A stretch of 64,000 bases of DNA from Apoda limacodes (Eukaryota > Arthropoda > Insecta > Lepidoptera > Limacodidae), in contig OX291549.1 in assembly GCA_946406115.1 (NCBI GenBank), positions 26,805,650-26,869,649 of the forward strand. Direction: 5' to 3'. The notes beneath the pieces were generated by a model. That model did not search any database, had not been told where the DNA came from, and worked only from the letters and a program-made list of their open reading frames with translations. The translations under genes and the position numbers were made by a program. Shown here piece after piece: positions 11,938-25,145 of this stretch. Position 1 is the first letter of the stretch. Each line of letters begins with the position of its first letter.

Positions 11938-14900
11938 TCAGTCTTCATCTTCGAAGAGCATTTCGAGTAGTTCTCTCTTATTACACTGGCTCCCCTCCAA
12001 TCTCTGCACTCCTTTCCATTTAATGATGGTGGGTATGACCATCAGCTTTGTTCTGCTGTCGGTTCTAAATGGGCAATCTTTGTCTTTCCAGCTGAAAACC
12101 ATAATAGAAATATCATTAATCCTTCTACATTAATTACGATTATTAGGAATATGACGGGTCCATTTGAGGCGTCGCGGAAATTTCCGTATTATTAAACGCC
12201 GCCTCCCTCTTTATCACGCTATTTTTCCACTAATTCTACGAACATATTTTAATGTCAGACTTTGCGTGACCCAGGAAGACCCTCCACCTAACATGACGTA
12301 ATAAATGAATTACCCAATGACTAAATAACGTAGTTATTCGAAAAAAATCTTTTTCAAAATTTCAACGCAGCCTAAGTACCTCTGTGTCCTATTTTTGGTA
12401 CCTACATCAAGAGGCTTCCTGAAGTCCACTAACGCCTTTGGAATGTCTGGTTCATAAAAAGCATTGTATTGTTTAACGTTAAAACTCGTGCTATGCTAAA
12501 CTATCACTCGTGTTATTTGGTAAAAATACTCGCATTGGCAAAAATTGCGTAAATAACTGTGTTAATATTTCTGTACAAGTACATTTTTTATGTAGGCTCG
12601 CCACGTCTGACAAAAGACCGACAGCCGTTGGAGCTGACATGTCCTAGAGTGGAGACCGCATTTCGGCGAGCGAAGCGTAGGACGCTCCCCAAGCTCGATG
12701 GACCGATGACTTTAAGAAGGGCTGGTAGTAGCTTAATGCGAAAGGCGGAGGTAGTAACCCAAAATAAGCAATGGTGATGATGACAATTATTTTATATTAG
12801 TTTTATACAAAGAGGAAATACCAGTGGGTGTACACTTAGCAGAGTGATAAGTAGTCGTTTTGTGCTAATTTTAAACAAACCCAGCTCATTTCAAAATTAC
12901 ATGTAATAAGTTGATTAGATTAGCAGACAGTAAATTAATATTTTTATCTCTGTAATCGTGTCTGGTGTTGTAAGTAGATAAGGCAAACAGAATACGATTA
13001 TTTTATATTATTAGGTACACTGTCAATAAAAGATAATATTAAATAAAATGCACATACAGATACAGATACAGATTTTATTCATAACAATGTTACAAGTCAT
13101 TACAAAATAGTTTAACATAAATTATGGTATGTCAAAATATTCAATTATATAAAGTTATGCTAAAGGAATCATAATAAATAATTAAACGAAAATAACAATA
13201 ATAAAAATTAAAATAATAATAATAATAATAATTAGACATTCAAAATTGATTTGCATTCACAGCTCCATGAATTCTTCGAAATCATAGAACTGCATCTGCA
13301 AAAGCCAGGTCCTTAGTCTCTCTTTAAATATATTAGCGGAAGAAGCATCTCTTATCCTTTGCGGCAGACGGTTGTAGACTGCAGGACTGATCACATAAAC
13401 AGAATTCTCCGACCTAGATAGCCGATGAGACACCATGCTTAACTTTTCCCGGTGCCGTGTTGTGTACGTATGACGTGTACCCCGTTTGGCAAACGTTTCT
13501 AGGTTTTCGTACGTGAAAACAGCTACCTGGTTAATGTGTATGCAAGCGAGAGTCAAAATTTTGTATTTAGAAAAATACTCTCTGGCTGAGACGTCGTCCG
13601 GCACCCCGGCCATTGCTCGCACTGCTCGTTTTTGCATTACGAAGGCTCGGTTTCTGTCAGCTGCTCGTGCCCATAGCTCTGTGCCGTAGGTGAGCAAAGA
13701 ATGGACAGTCGCGAAATAACAAACTCTTACAACTTTCTTATCCGCCGTTGCTTCGAGTCGACGCAATGCAAACCAGGCTCGGCCTAGACGGGCGCAGATA
13801 CCATCTATATGTAAGTTCCATGAGAAACTGCTGTCGAGGTCGAAACCCAACAACTTCACTGACGAAACCTGCTTTAGGTCAGAATTTTGTACACGTACTT
13901 TTATAGTGAGCGGTGGTCTACCGTTTAAGTTAATATATATAAAGCAGGTTTTGTCCAGATTTAATGCAAGACCGTTGTCTCCGAACCACTCATGTAATTG
14001 TTGAGTCACGGAACTAATCGTGCCTTTGAGCTCTGATTGCGACTGTGCGGTCACAACGCATGCCACATCGTCAGCATACATAAATACACCTCCTTTCGCT
14101 ATATACGATGGTTAATCATTTAGCAGTATACTAAATAGTGTATTAGAGAGACACGATCCCTGTGGCACGCCCATTTCGTTTTCTGCCTCATAGGACTTCA
14201 CGCGGCCGCTGTCCCCGACCACCACCTGAGTTCTGTCGGACATGAAGGATGTCAGAAGTTCCGCAGTTGGACCTCTGATGCCGTAGTGTTGCAGCTTTAG
14301 ACGAATTACAGTCTTATCTGCGGTATCGAAAGCGCGGGAGAGATCGCAGCAGATAACGCTGCGTGCTTACCGCTCTCCCGTGCGTCCATAACACGCCATA
14401 TCACCTCCCTCACAAGATCGGTGGTAGAAGGGCCTAGCCTGTAAGCGTACTGCCTTTCTGACAGTATTTGTTTCCCGCACAAGAATGACAACAGTCTGTG
14501 ATTGAGACCGACCTGAAAAGTCTTACTTAGGGCGGGAACTATTGAAATAGGGCGGTAGGTAGACAGTACTGCCTTGCTGCCTTTTCCTTTGTATATAGGT
14601 ACCAACTTTTTTAGGATGTAGGGATACTTGACGTGCGCAAGACAATCATTATACGTTACACATACAAAACGACGATTCATTGCGGTTTTTACTAAATTGA
14701 CGGATAGGTCGAAAATATCTGTACTGTTTTTTTTTTGCGATGTGTAGGTTTAGTATCTTTAGTAATTCACCGGGGGTAAAGTGTCTTAGCCTCATCGAGG
14801 CGTCGCTCGCGGGTACGGTGGAAGCGAGCGCCAGTAATGCGCGCTCGGCATTGGCTCGCGGAGCTCCGCAGCGCGTTGCCGCTGACACAAACTCTGTATT

Positions 14901-17900
14901 TAAGGTGTCGACCAAGACTTGTTTACACGGAAACGGTTTACCCTCGCGGTTTTTAATCAATTCGGTATAGTCTATAGATTCGCGGTATTTACGGCCCGTT
15001 TCGCTATTTATAACAGACCACATAGCCTTGCTTTTATTAGGATGGCTAGTTATAGTTTGATTTATGAATTCGGTTCGTTTCTTTTTAAGTTTTTTATTAT
15101 ATTCAAGTGTCAGATAGTCAACTAATTGTTCTATTTCCTTATGTAATGGTTATTTATTTTTTAAATTAATCATGTCAAATACTAAATGTTTATGGTTCAA
15201 TATGTCAACGTTGATCCATTGCTTATTTATACAGTTCTCTTTTCGAGGTTTTTATGGATAACAAATGTCGGTTTTACAAATTAATACATTAATAATAGTC
15301 TCAGCTAATTTATCGGGGTTCCCTAGTTAAGCATTGACGGTCTCCAGCCAGTCGACAGACTCTAAGGCGGCACAGAAGTTCATAGTACACAACTGGTTAT
15401 TTAAAGTGCGGCTTAACGGGTGTGCCTCTTGTCCTTTTTTCCACGAGACAACTACTTTCTGTGCTAGGTGGTCGCTGAGATTTGTGGTGATCGGTGAGAC
15501 CGTTATGTGTTGCGTTGTTGGGAAGTTTGATATCACGAGGTCTAGTGTTGTCGAACTGGAACCGACGATACGTGTGGGAAAATTTACATATTGGGTAAAA
15601 TTGTACACAGATAATAAATCGTCAAGCTTTTTCCTCTTAGATGAGTTCGTCATGTAATCAATATTAATGTCACCTAAAATAATTGTGTCTAATTTATCGA
15701 TTTCAATTTTAATTAGTAATTTATGCAATAAGTTTAGGAATTCAAGGTCGTTGGTTAAATTCGAATGGTACACTGCGATTACGAGGGTCTCGAAATCAGG
15801 CAAATACATTGCGCACATGTCAAAGATCTGTTCACGCGATAGTTCGCAATAATCCTGTCTCAATACAGCCCGTATACCGCAGCGAACATAAATACAACTT
15901 CCACCATGTTTAATGTGTTTTCTACAATAATAAGAAATTAAGTCAAAATTGCTTAGGGTGATACACTGTAACTGCTCCCTGCGGAGCCAGTGTTCTGTTA
16001 TTATAATGCAAATACAAGCGTTGCACTGTAAATTTTGATATTATATGTCTCAAAAAATAGTCAAACAACTACAAGCTAGATACTACAGTTACAGAATTAA
16101 TAAATTAGCGCTTCGGCAGCTCCGGGGAGAAAAAACCGCAAAAAAACTCTCTGGCTGTCGCTCCCTTCAATTTTTATATTTTTGTTAAAATTTAAATAAA
16201 ATTTAGCCTCTCCTGTGTGAAAACGACTTTAGCTAAGGGGCGTTTTGTTGACAAGCATAATACGCATTAACGCTATTGAGAGCATATTCTCTATGCGCAC
16301 ATTCGATCGTTCTGTTGACCAAAATGAATGCGCTCTATGCTGAATATGGCATTGCTTCCGGTCCACATTCAACGCATTGGCCGCACATGCTCGGGAGGTA
16401 GAGCAGTATTGCAGCGCAAAACGCAGTTGTTATTGATTGAACCCATAGACGTCGAGTTCTGTTTGTCCTATTGTCCTATGGACTGCGCAGTAGCCTCACA
16501 AAATTGATCACTGTTTCGAAAGAGACAATGCGATATATGGCCAAGTACTTGCATACTGTCAAGACGCTTTGTTTCTCTCACTCGCATCAGCCATATTTAT
16601 TTTACAGCTGACTTGAAATTCGCGCTGTCCAGTTCTCTATGATTGAACCCAAACGAAGGTAGTAGGTACATAAGTAGACTTACTATTCTCTGTCCCCGAC
16701 ATCCACGAACGCAAATACTATGTTCTTTTGTATTTCTTCTAAATAAGCTTTCACCACGGGCTCAGCTGCGGACAAAAGAGAATACTATTGCATAAAAATA
16801 TTTTCTAAATGTTCCATACCAAAATAGTTAAAAGGAATTCTTATCGCAAAACATTGATGTTGTCCATTTGCTATTGCTGTTCTCAACAACTACAAAATAA
16901 ATGCGTGTAGAACTTGCTCGTCCATAAAATATATCTGTGCGAAAACGTGCGATTCGTTGCCAACAAGATTGCATTTCGCATTTGAAAAAAAAAAGGTCGC
17001 ATTTTTTCGCAAAATACAGAAGCTACTTATTTACCGTCATATATACCGGCACGTAAGTTGAACCAAAATGGCGATCGTCCGCGCAGGTACAGTTACGCAC
17101 AATAGTACTCATGAATGTTTCGTGCGTGGCCCATGATTTCTAATATTTTTTTCTTAAGTTATTAACTTTAATGTAACTGCCCTGCGCTCGCCATACGAGA
17201 CGACAGATTATTACGTCACATATACCCAGAAATTATATTTTATGAAGTGAATTAATTAAAAAGTTTCAATGAATACATCCTGTTACACTAGAATTGTCAT
17301 CGATACTTAATATCTATCCATCTTTCAAGTTATTATACTTATTAAACAACTGCGGTGTGGTATAATGAAATTCAACGGTAAAAAATAAAAAATATTTCAT
17401 AAAGCACTAAGGGGTTAAAAGTTGTATATATTTTTATCAGTCATTCATTAGTAACGGCATCACACCTTCTACATAATTTTGAAGTGGCATAGCACCAGAA
17501 TTTTGATCAGGAGTTCCGACTTGGAAAACTTTATGAAAACTTTAGCGCGTCATTGTACCCCAGGGCCTGCGTAGCTATGGATACGCGCTGCCCAATGCGT
17601 CGCACCGCATTCCCCTCCTCAATGGACCCGAACATGTGTTACTGCGCATGGTTCAACTTATGTGCCGCGACCTATACCTACCTTCGATTTCTCAGATACT
17701 GAAAATTTGTAAATAGCAGAAATTGGCCTTTTGTGTAACACGAATATTGTATTTACATCAGCAACAATTACAACTGAAATACTTCTTATAGTTATTTACA
17801 CTAACCTAATTGGCAATAAATACACCAACTTCTTCCATTTTCCTTTTTCTTGCCACAAAAGAAAAAATATACATTTCTTTTTCGAGGCAAATTACCATCA

Positions 17901-20900
17901 ACAAATTTTGTGAATTCCTCATAGTTTCCCAAATTTTGAATTCTTACTTTATCTTTAACCATTATTGCAATTTTATAATGAATTTAACGGTAAGTAATTT
18001 TTCGCTTGATTGACAGTAAATGAAAAGTCAAACAGTTGTGAAGTAAAAACGAGAAAACTTATGGAATAAAAATAATTAACTGCCAATGCATTTCTGTAGT
18101 GTATCTGTCGCAGCCATCTGGTAAATTTAGCCAGTTAATTGGGTGCCTTAGGCAGATCGTTAAGTATTGAAAAGAAATTATCATATATTATATTATTAAT
18201 AATATACTATTATATGAAACTTTGCTGGAACGCTCCGCTCGCTTCGCATCTACGTTGACGAGAGAGAAGCAGAACATAACCCAACATCCCCAACATACAT
18301 TAATTATACAGTGCGATTTCTGTTCCTTTCTTTTCCATACTTGACGATCTGCCCAGGCGTCTAATTAACCAGATGGCTTCGACATATCCATGCAGATGAC
18401 GAAACAATGGTTTCGCTAACGTGCGTAATGTCGAGATTTTTTTCATTGTCAATTTTTGTAAATTATAGGTGCCGCATACGTGCAAGAGCAAGGCCCATTA
18501 TTAGTGGACAATGCCCAAATTGTTGTTATAGGTTTAAAGCTAGCGTTGCTATTTTTTCGTATTTTTACGTTTATGGAGTTTGAGATATTTACGTAAGCTT
18601 CATTCTATGCTGTTACACCTGTTCACTTATTATAATAATGTTTTCTATACTAATAATATAAATGTAAAAGTAACTCTGTCTCTTACCGCTTCATGCTTAT
18701 ACAGCTGCACCAATTAAGATGAAATTTGGCATGGAGATATTTGGAGTCCCGCGGAAGGACATAGGCTACTTGAAAACGTCAAGTGTGAGTCGTTTTTTTT
18801 ATAATTGAGGAGTTGCCGTTGAAATCCTACATCGATAACCGAATTTAGGGCGGGGGAAACCGCGGGCAAAACCTAATACCTCTATAACTACGTAAATACT
18901 TATTGGTTAAGAGTTACAAAAATGATATTCAAACTCAAGGAATTTGTAATTAAGTAGACTTTTAAATACCATTTTTGAATCTTCAGTTCAATTAATAATT
19001 TTATGGACTTTACCGCCGTCCCGATTATGTAACAACGGAGAAGAGAAACACAGGAGTTAATCTATTTTATTTTTTCTTAACTTCATTCCAAAAATAATAC
19101 AATATAGCCTTACACTTGATAATATGATAAAATACAATTAGAAAATATTACATATGCCTCCCATTAATTAGGTTTTAATTTTTTTTTGTACTTAAAGCAT
19201 GGCTAAACTAGTCCTAAATAAAAAGCGGATTGCCTAGCGTCTAGCCTCCAAGCCCAAGCCTTAAGCTCACAGCCGTCCGATCCCGACCACGTGCGCGAGG
19301 TAGACGGCGAAGTGGAGCGCAGACCTTCTCTGCCTCCACAAGACCCCCTGCCCCTTGTCACTGTCGACGAAGTCATACAGGTCATCAAAGATCTACTACC
19401 GTAAAGCCCCCGGTGCGGACGGTATCTCTAACAATATCCTAAAGCGCCTCACTCTTCCCCTTCTCTGCCTCCTAGTAGCGATCTTTAACGCTGCTATCGA
19501 ACATTGCATCTTTCCTTCTCAATGGAAAGATGCAATTGTTATAGGCATCCATAAGCCAGGCAAAGCTCGTACCGAGCCGTCCTCCTATCGCCCTATAAGT
19601 TTACCAAAGGCCCTTGGTAAACTCTATGAACGCCTCCTCCTCGCTCGCCTGCGGAACGCTATAGTTTCCAGAGGCATTTTAATAGACGAGCAGTTCGGCT
19701 TCCGTGCCAAACACTCATGCGTCCATCAAGTCCTCCGCATAACGGTACATATTCTCACTGGCTTTCAACCAGTATTAGGTAAGGCCCGCCACACGGGCGC
19801 TGTCTTCTTCGATGTAGCGAAAGCTTTCGACAAAGTCTGGCACAACGGTTTAATTTTTAAACTGTACAACTTTCAGTTGCCAGATCGTCTCGTGCTCATC
19901 ATACGAGACTATTTGTCGAATCGTAGCTTTCGCTACAAAGTTGAAGGCACTCTCTCTTCCCCCCGTCCCATAGAAGCAGGAGTCCCGCAAGGGTCCGTGC
20001 TCGCCCCCATCTTGTACCTTCTGTACACCAACGACATCCATAAAACGATAGGTACCCAACTAGCCTTTTTTGCGGACGATACCGCTGTCTATACCACCGA
20101 TAGGCAAGTGAGTCGAATCACTAAGAGACTCCAACCCGCTATCACCGCCCTAGGCGAATGGTTTCGGAAATGGAGAATCGAGGTGAATCCCGACAAAAGC
20201 TCTGCCGTCCTCTTTACCGTAGGCTGCCCTCCGCGGTCACCTCCCCTCTCTCTCTTCGGTCGTGCCATTCCCTGGCAAAATAAGACCAAATATCTCGGTG
20301 TGACCATGGATAGTCGTTTGAACTTCCACGCTCACACCAAAATAGTCAGAGACCGAGCCGCTTTTGTCCTCGGTCGTCTTTATCCCATGATAGGCAAGTA
20401 CAGTAAGATGTCGCTTAGAAATAATAATAGAAATAATCTTTACACAACTTGCATCCGCCCCATACTAGCTTATGCTAGCGTAGTCTTTGCGTTATCCAAG
20501 CGCAATCTCCACAAACTTCAGACCCTCCAAAACCGCTTTCTCAGAGCGGCCTCTGGAGCCTCTTGGTACGTTCGCAATGCGGACCTACACAGAGACTTCG
20601 AACGCCCCACGATTTCCCAATATTTCAAAGACTTGGCAGTCCGCTTTTTCGAGCGTACGCAAAATCACCCGAATCGATTAATTGTGCAATCAACAACTAA
20701 TCATCCCCCCGATCGACCTCGGCACGGTCGTAAAGCTATAGTTAGGCGGCCTCGGCACGTACTAACGGCCCCAGATGACGATCTCGCTGTCCGGAGATTA
20801 GTCTCTACGACCTCCCCGAATAGGGCCTCCCTCCAAACACGACGCCGACGTCCCCGGGTTCGTCGGCGCCCACAAGGATACACGAGGAATCAAAGAGTGC

Positions 20901-23501
20901 CGGGGCGCTTCTAGCCCCCACTCAATCGCAATCGTACCCGCGTAACGGGGAAATCCCCTCCTGGCGGTGACTCACCTTCGGGTTCGAGACTCACGCCGGT
21001 CGACTCACGCCCCCGAGAGCGACAACCCAAGCCGAGGCTTCCCCCGCGGGGAGCCCTTGAGCGTTGGGCGCTATATGGGCTGAGGCTCTTTCAGAGTCTC
21101 GCCCCAAAAAGCCCGGTGAAGCAGTAATGGCTGCAACAGCCAACTGCATAGTCAGTTCAGAAAAAAAAAAAAATAGTCCTAAAGAATACCAAAAGTCTCA
21201 AAGATTTTTTGCATAAGATTTAGCTCAATATACTTTTGTGGATCTTAACTTATCTTGAACCAGATCTTCATCGTTAACAATATAAACCGAAAATCAGCCA
21301 AGTGCAGTGCAGTGTTAGTCTCGCACACTGTGGGTGAGGGAAATTTGAAAAGTAATGGAGTTGATGGTATGTTTTTTATAAATTATAAGGATCTATATTA
21401 AAAGTCTGACTCATACTTGGGCTATTTATATCATAAAAAAATAATGTAACAGTTTACATTTGGATCTAATGCAAGCAAATAGATACGAGAAATACAAAGT
21501 TGAAAAATATGTACTGTATGACTGGATGCAAATCTAGCTTTTCACCAAAGAGTAAACTTATTTTATATAAAGCCATTCTCAAACTGCAAAAAATAGCAAC
21601 ATTGGAATTTTGCAAGGATTCCAAAACAAAACACTAAAGATGCATAGTCATAAAATAAGGTATGTATGGTTTCAAAAAAACAAGGATTTGAAGATGAATT
21701 GATCAAACAAGAAATTGCTTTGTATAGTGAAAGACACAAAACTACATTGTCAAACCACATAATCTAACCCACTCAAGGCTAAAGAGATTTAGTATACCTG
21801 CATGATGGTGGGCACATATCATAATATTTGATAACTGAAACAATATATTAAATAATTTTTTTTTTTTTATACCACTCAGGTGGCAAACAAGCCTACGGTC
21901 CGCCTGATGGTAAGCGGTCACGATAGCCTATGGACGCTTGCAAAAGCAAGGGCATCACCTGCACATTGCCGACCCTTCAGAAATCTAATAACTTCTTTTT
22001 TGAAGAACCCCATACTGTAGTCCTTAGAGAAAACCTTGGCAGGGAGCTCATTCCACAACCTAAGCGTTTGCGGGAGGAAGTTTCTCTGAAACCGCACTGT
22101 ATGCAACCATTTCGGTTCTAAAGTGTGAAAATGAAATATAATTGAAAATATTTGTAACACCTCAAATTGTCCAATTAAATGACTGCATGTGTCAGAATGT
22201 GCTCACCACATCTTGTCTATGGTGGGGTTTCCCTGTATTGTGTTTTATATCTATTTGTTCATTCATTTGGCCACAATCATCAATCAATAAAATCAATGGT
22301 CACAAAGTAAAGTTTTATCTGTGTGATAAATATATAATTATGTATGTGATAATGCATAGTTAATGTGATTTTTATTAAAAGTCATAATTATCTTAATAAT
22401 TTTATACCCTGCAAAGTATGCATTGTAGAAGAACATCTAACAATACCCTACACAGTGGGGTATGCGAAAATCTTTGACCATCTCCCTCCTTTTAGTTACT
22501 CTAAGCTAGAACTAGCAGGCAAAATGAGCAAGCTGCCTGGATGATGACTGTCTGAATTAACCAAAAAGTGTTTTATGGTCAGAGTAACTAACAGGACCCT
22601 CTTTGCATCCTGGCCAACCTTCACTTCCACCCCAATCTAGTTGCTTCGCACGGTGTAGTTTGCTCTAAAATTGATTCGCAGCATGTAAATTTGGGTATTG
22701 ATTGATAATTAAAAAGGAAGACTGATTCATTATAATTGTTAATTAAAATTTAAGAAGAATTTATGTTAAGTAAATGTTTTGTTTTAATTTTGTTTTCCAT
22801 TGCAAATTCTAGTAGTAATAAGTAAGTAATGAATGATAATTAAAAAGGAAGACTGATTTTTTCATTAAATTTGTTATTTCATTAAATTTAAAAAAAAATT
22901 AATGGTAAATAAACATTTTGTTTTAAATTTGTTTTCAAATTCAAATTGTAATAGTAGTAAGTGAGTGATGAATGATAATTAAAAAGGAAGACTAAATCAT
23001 TATATGTTATTTGACAAAAATTTAAGGAGATTTTTTGGTAAATTAACGTTTTAACTTGATTTCCATTGCAAATTGCAATAGTAGTTACTGCTATTATTAT
23101 TGTAAACTGCGAAAAAAGAATTAATATTAAATTATTGATAATAAAGAAGACTGATTCAATAAATTTTATTGTTGTTTTATTAAAATTTAAGAAGATTTTA
23201 TGGTAAATGATAAAACAGAACTGGTTTAACTTAAAAAAAAATTGTCCGGCCTTTTAATCCAAATGTCCGGCTAAACTAACTAGTCTGTCCGGCTTTTCGG
23301 TTTTAAGACCAGGTGACAGCCCTAGGTGGGCACATACGCGCGTGAAGCAAACTCACCTTCGACACAATCAGGGCACCAACTTGTTCCATCAGGCAGTTTA
23401 GAACCGGTAAAATAGAAAAAAACAGAAGGCCCACTTCCATTTAGGTTATCTGTGTATTTTACGAAGTCGCTGAAATTCTTTAATTCTACTAAAGAAACCA
23501 T
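11938..23501 (-). CDS. TXNDC17: thioredoxin domain-containing protein 17 (TRP14-like), complete
   Basis: Three minus-strand exons are read: 23501-23357 (48 codons plus one base, ATG at 23501-23499), 16765-16684 and 12091-11938 (TGA at 11940-11938). Donors are GTGAGT and GTAAGT, acceptors tccgCAG and ttttCAG, and phases agree (1, then 2). The product is 126 residues, close to human TXNDC17 (123). Visible features are FFYFTGSK, the redox motif SWCPDCVEAEPVV near residues 42-53, VDVGDREYWKD, the cis-proline segment VIPTIIKW and the terminal LLEMLFEDED. The family is cytosolic, reduced by thioredoxin reductase, and acts on selected disulfides rather than as a general thioredoxin. Introns of about 6.6 and 4.6 kb carry LINE insertions. 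All key residues are present, so it looks functional. Confidence 0.95.
12590..12775 (+). mobile_element. degenerate LINE 3'-end fragment
   Basis: This short block resembles the C-terminal tail of RTE-type LINEs in which a 'GRR.LEWRP...GRP' segment precedes the stop. It is degenerate, without a useful reading frame, and lies in TXNDC17 intron 2. A related family is seen on the minus strand near 41180-41560. Confidence 0.4.
13050..16030 (-). mobile_element. degenerate APE/RT LINE (Jockey/CR1-like) in TXNDC17 intron 2
   Basis: Read on the minus strand, the element starts inside an apurinic endonuclease domain (ITEHWL near 16000; ILGDINIDY, STTLDLV and LSDH within 15863-15327). A linker (15023-14649) and reverse transcriptase follow: YRPISIVPALSK at 14680-14306, DLSRAFDTADK and GVPQGSCLSN near 14340-14120, YADDVACVV at 14081, and a C-terminal domain to 13257. 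Breaks include a frameshift near 14350 and a stop just before the YADD block. The 3' end near 13050-13075 carries AATAAA followed by repeated TGTATC units. The 5' end is truncated. It lies in the same orientation as the host gene and is inactive. Confidence 0.85.
16790..19208. other. TXNDC17 intron 1 sequence with short repeat fragments
   Basis: No exon was recognised here beyond the TXNDC17 exon at 16684-16765. The stretch 18650-18880 is a lepidopteran short repeat ('gatgaaatttggcatggaga' and 'aattgaggagttgccgttga'). The rest is AT-rich intronic sequence. Confidence 0.5.
19209..21183 (+). mobile_element. Jockey-type LINE insertion with 10-bp target duplication
   Basis: The insertion (about 19219-21173) ends in a run of A and is flanked by the direct repeat TAGTCCTAAA at 19209-19218 and 21174-21183. 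It is 5'-truncated, starting just before the reverse transcriptase. The frame 19355-20914 carries RKAPGADG, YRPISLPKALGK, FGFRAKHS, FFDVAKAFDKVWH, EAGVPQGSVLAP, FADDTAVY and YLGVTMDSRL, then a basic C-terminus. A frameshift near 19400 separates it from the upstream codons. The 3' part after the stop is GC-rich, unlike the host intron. With its target repeat intact it looks like a fairly young insertion, in antisense orientation to TXNDC17. It is shown from repeat to repeat. Confidence 0.92.
21850..22160 (-). mobile_element. CR1-like LINE 3' end fragment
   Basis: The minus-strand frame ends with FQRNFLPQTLRLWNELPAKV and FFKKEVIRFLKGRQ, the usual C-terminus of a lepidopteran CR1-like reverse transcriptase. 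The characteristic tail 'ggcaaacaagcctacggtcc' (plus strand) and a poly(A)/T run near 21858-21869 follow. Relatives are at 58590-58770 and 58990-59390. It is truncated. Confidence 0.8.
22697..23230. repeat. degenerate tandem repeat, period about 140 bp, four copies
   Basis: The phrase 'gataattaaaaaggaagact' recurs near 22705, 22833, 22973 and, diverged, 23130. Each copy is followed by the same order of motifs: a 'aaatttaag' block, 'ggtaaat' and 'ccattgcaaatt...tagtagt'. It lies in TXNDC17 intron 1 close to the first exon. Confidence 0.75.
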
Positions 23502-25145
23502 TTCTATTGTTCAATTCACTTTATAAAATTCACAAAAATCATCTAAAGCAATAGTAAACAAATTCTGAAAACAGATTTTTTAATTATACTTGGCTTGGTT
23601 TGGAGACAAATCCTTGAGCCGCAAATAAACGCTACAATAATTATTATTATTATAATAATAAAAATTAATGTATTTCAAGTTACAAGACTCAAAAACATTA
23701 TAATTAAGACAAAGGATACAATTGTTAATAATAATAATATGTTATCCGTCCTATGCATGTACTCTTTGATTATTGCCCTGTACTGTATTTTACATGTCTT
23801 TCACAACAGTGTCGAATATACGAGTTGTCTATAAGTCTATCCTGCCCATTAAAGTCTGAGGTTGGTGCCAGCTTTAGTTTAAAAGAAATATTTACATGAG
23901 TACGTACTGTAAATTAACACAGGAGGTACGAAACTAAAAAGAAATCTAGTAATTCGATCAATATAAATCGATGCTTATCATGGATACCGCAAGTGACGAG
24001 TTCAGCATAAGACTTTACGCTGCTAACTTTAGTATGCGCAGGTTGCGAGACATCTCATACCCATTAAATCACGTTAGCACAATCGTTATTTCTTCCTATT
24101 CTCGACTTTCGGCGCTCATCGCAGCGTTTCGGGTGGTAGGTGGGGTATGTGACGTGTTCAACAGTACTTATACCGCATACTACGACTACCAAGTGACAAC
24201 GTTTATTCCAAATACGAAATATTAAGGCTGGCATCGACCTACAAAAAAATCGTTGGTATATTTACTTTAGATTATTTAAAAGATAAAACTTTTATTTCTC
24301 CCTTTTTTTAATTACCAATTAAATATTACAATTTTGAAGTCAGTTTATTTCTTTTAAATTCTTTTGGCAAGTTCATGGCAACCATTAATATACGTTTGTG
24401 GTCATAGATCTTAATTTGAATATTTTATATTTAAAGCTGCAAATAAACGAACCGCCTGGGTTGCGTTCAGAAACGAGTAACTTCAGTTAAAAATGATTTT
24501 ATTTTAATTTTCTAAAACTTATTATTATTCTGTTATTTTTTTATTTATTACATTGTTTTCCTTTTTGTAGTGTTAACATTGATTGCTCTATTTTAAAACA
24601 CTTTTAATTCTATTATCTGGATTTATGACAGAAAAATAAACAGGGATTTTGTTTCTATATAAATAGCTACAATTTACTGAATTTTTTATATATATATATA
24701 AATAAATTGTTTAATTTTTCAAGTTTAAAAAACTCCGAATACAAGTCATTAACAAGTATTATAAAACAAAAAATATTAATAATACAATAGTTTAAATTTT
24801 CTTAATTACTTACTCCGTCAAATCCGCGTCGAGTACGGGTCATTTGAGTGTAGTATCCAGAGGTTAGTGCTATTTAGGCTGAGACTTGAGTCAACACTAG
24901 GGTAATAACTCTATACGTTTTTGAACGGCATCGGATTGGAACTCAAATAGTTTTTAAACGGTTCGAGTCATTACTCGACTCCGTCGGTTTTTGAACAGCC
25001 CCCGGTAATGATGGCTGTTGATTCCAGCCATAGCCTTGTTTGAATTAAATGAAAAATAATAATAGTCGGTTTATTTGAAACTTTTGTTGTGGTTTCATGA
25101 TAACATAAATAGTGAACACAAATCTGTACGTTATACTAATTTGCA
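23502..25145. promoter_or_regulatory. divergent intergenic region between TXNDC17 and the unknown five-exon gene
   Basis: The two start codons point away from each other across 1,644 bp, so both promoters should lie here. An (ATT)n stretch lies near 23640-23660. The less AT-rich block 24820-25010 contains repeated 'gtttttgaac' segments and may be a separate repeat. The open frame at 23971-24225 has no recognisable similarity and is not called as a gene. No core promoter element was identified with confidence. Confidence 0.45.

Noticed and set aside
19850..20307. minus-strand open frames across the Jockey-type element
   Set aside because: They are antisense shadows of the GC-rich reverse transcriptase frame.
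23971..24225. 84-codon open frame between TXNDC17 and the KEN-containing gene
   Set aside because: No family, splice context or second exon supports it; it lies in the probable promoter region.
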